Positions 7,263-7,263 of a stretch of 7,263 nucleotides of DNA are shown in pieces. The notes below the pieces were generated by a model. It did no database searches. It was not told the DNA's origin and saw only the letters and a program-made list of their open reading frames with translations. Position numbers and translations under genes: made by a program. The stretch is from positions 1 through 7,263 of the forward strand of contig SDZP01000168.1 in the NCBI GenBank assembly GCA_004144935.1. Reading direction: 5' to 3'. Each line of letters begins with the position of its first letter. Position 1 is the stretch's first letter. The stretch comes from Caulobacteraceae bacterium (GTDB lineage: Bacteria; Pseudomonadota; Alphaproteobacteria; Caulobacterales; Caulobacteraceae).

Positions 7263-7263
7263 G
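6222..7263 (-). repeat. Repeat block P0 (copies 1-6; proposed partial beta-propeller)
   Basis: Six copies have their W/Y anchor codons starting at 7188, 7023, 6822, 6660, 6477 and 6318, spaced 159-201 nt. Copy 1 has DGRFVIVW followed by the loop DGQDGSGEG and strand GIYAQLF. Copies 2 and 3 are the most diverged: copy 2 reads GSGYVISW, and copy 3 has LLMLY with Tyr in place of Trp. Copy 5 ends QRFDAEGDKVGGE, very like copies 19 and 33. Copy 6 lacks the usual DADG turn and instead reads TYALEEAIVRIGGENLVN, which I take as the closing blade. By the seven-copy register one further copy, blade 1, should lie just beyond the window. The outermost part (7211-7263) belongs to an inverted repeat and may not be real coding sequence. 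Confidence 0.8.
7124..7263. repeat. Perfect 53-bp inverted repeat at the window edge (likely fold-back artefact)
   Basis: Bases 7211-7263 are the exact reverse complement of 7124-7176, separated by a 34-base loop (7177-7210). The match stops at 7176/7211 on the inner side and runs to the last base on the outer side. The inner arm is well-formed coding sequence of copy 1 (GQDGSGEGIYAQLFGANG). The outer arm read in the coding frame gives a copy whose Gln and Pro are out of register with the consensus. An assembly or amplification fold-back is the likeliest cause. A transcription terminator is unlikely, because the hairpin lies inside an open frame and has no T-run. Confidence 0.85.

Noticed and set aside
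7124..7263. Hairpin as intrinsic terminator or attachment site
   Set aside because: It lies within the open frame, has a 34-base loop and no T-run, and ends exactly at the window edge, which fits an artefact better.

Overview
The window is one uninterrupted piece of coding sequence read on the minus strand. It is part of a very large, highly repetitive protein that enters from beyond position 7263 and leaves past position 1. One frame (codons 7262-7260 down to 5-3) has no stop over 2420 codons. I see no start codon with a ribosome binding site, no stop, no promoter, no terminator, no RNA gene, no mobile element and no intergenic space. The DNA is strongly GC-rich, and the product is acidic, Gly/Asp/Val-rich, very poor in Lys and free of Cys. 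This fits a secreted or surface-anchored adhesin-like giant of a high-GC Gram-negative bacterium. An alphaproteobacterium is my best guess from memory of similar repeat proteins, but the window has no phylogenetic marker.

The protein is built from about 36 copies of a 55-70 residue unit. A typical unit reads VNTxTxxxQ..P.VxxLxDGG[FY]VVVW, then a Gly/Asp-rich loop (often QDGSG), then GVYxQR[FY]DAxG, then xVGxEF. Two immunoglobulin/cadherin-like domains of about 115 residues (4620-4967 and 1737-2078) interrupt the array.

The main result is that the units are not a simple array. Sequence signatures recur every seventh copy: copies 7, 14, 21, 28 and 35 carry DGS[YF]VV[VI]W, copies 11, 18, 25 and 32 carry a [QR][VI][YF]N strand, and copies 6, 13, 20, 27 and 34 lose the usual DADG turn. 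Seven units without an Ig-like domain span 1248 or 1254 nt (416-418 residues), the size of a seven-bladed beta-propeller. I read the window, in protein order, as propeller P0 (partial, 6222-7263), P1 (4968-6221), Ig1, P2 (3303-4619), P3 (2079-3302), Ig2, P4 (438-1736) and P5 (partial, 1-437). An Ig-like spacer thus follows every second propeller.

The last 53 bases (7211-7263) are an exact reverse complement of 7124-7176. Because this arm ends exactly at the window edge, it looks like a fold-back artefact at a contig end, and residues encoded beyond about 7223 should not be trusted.
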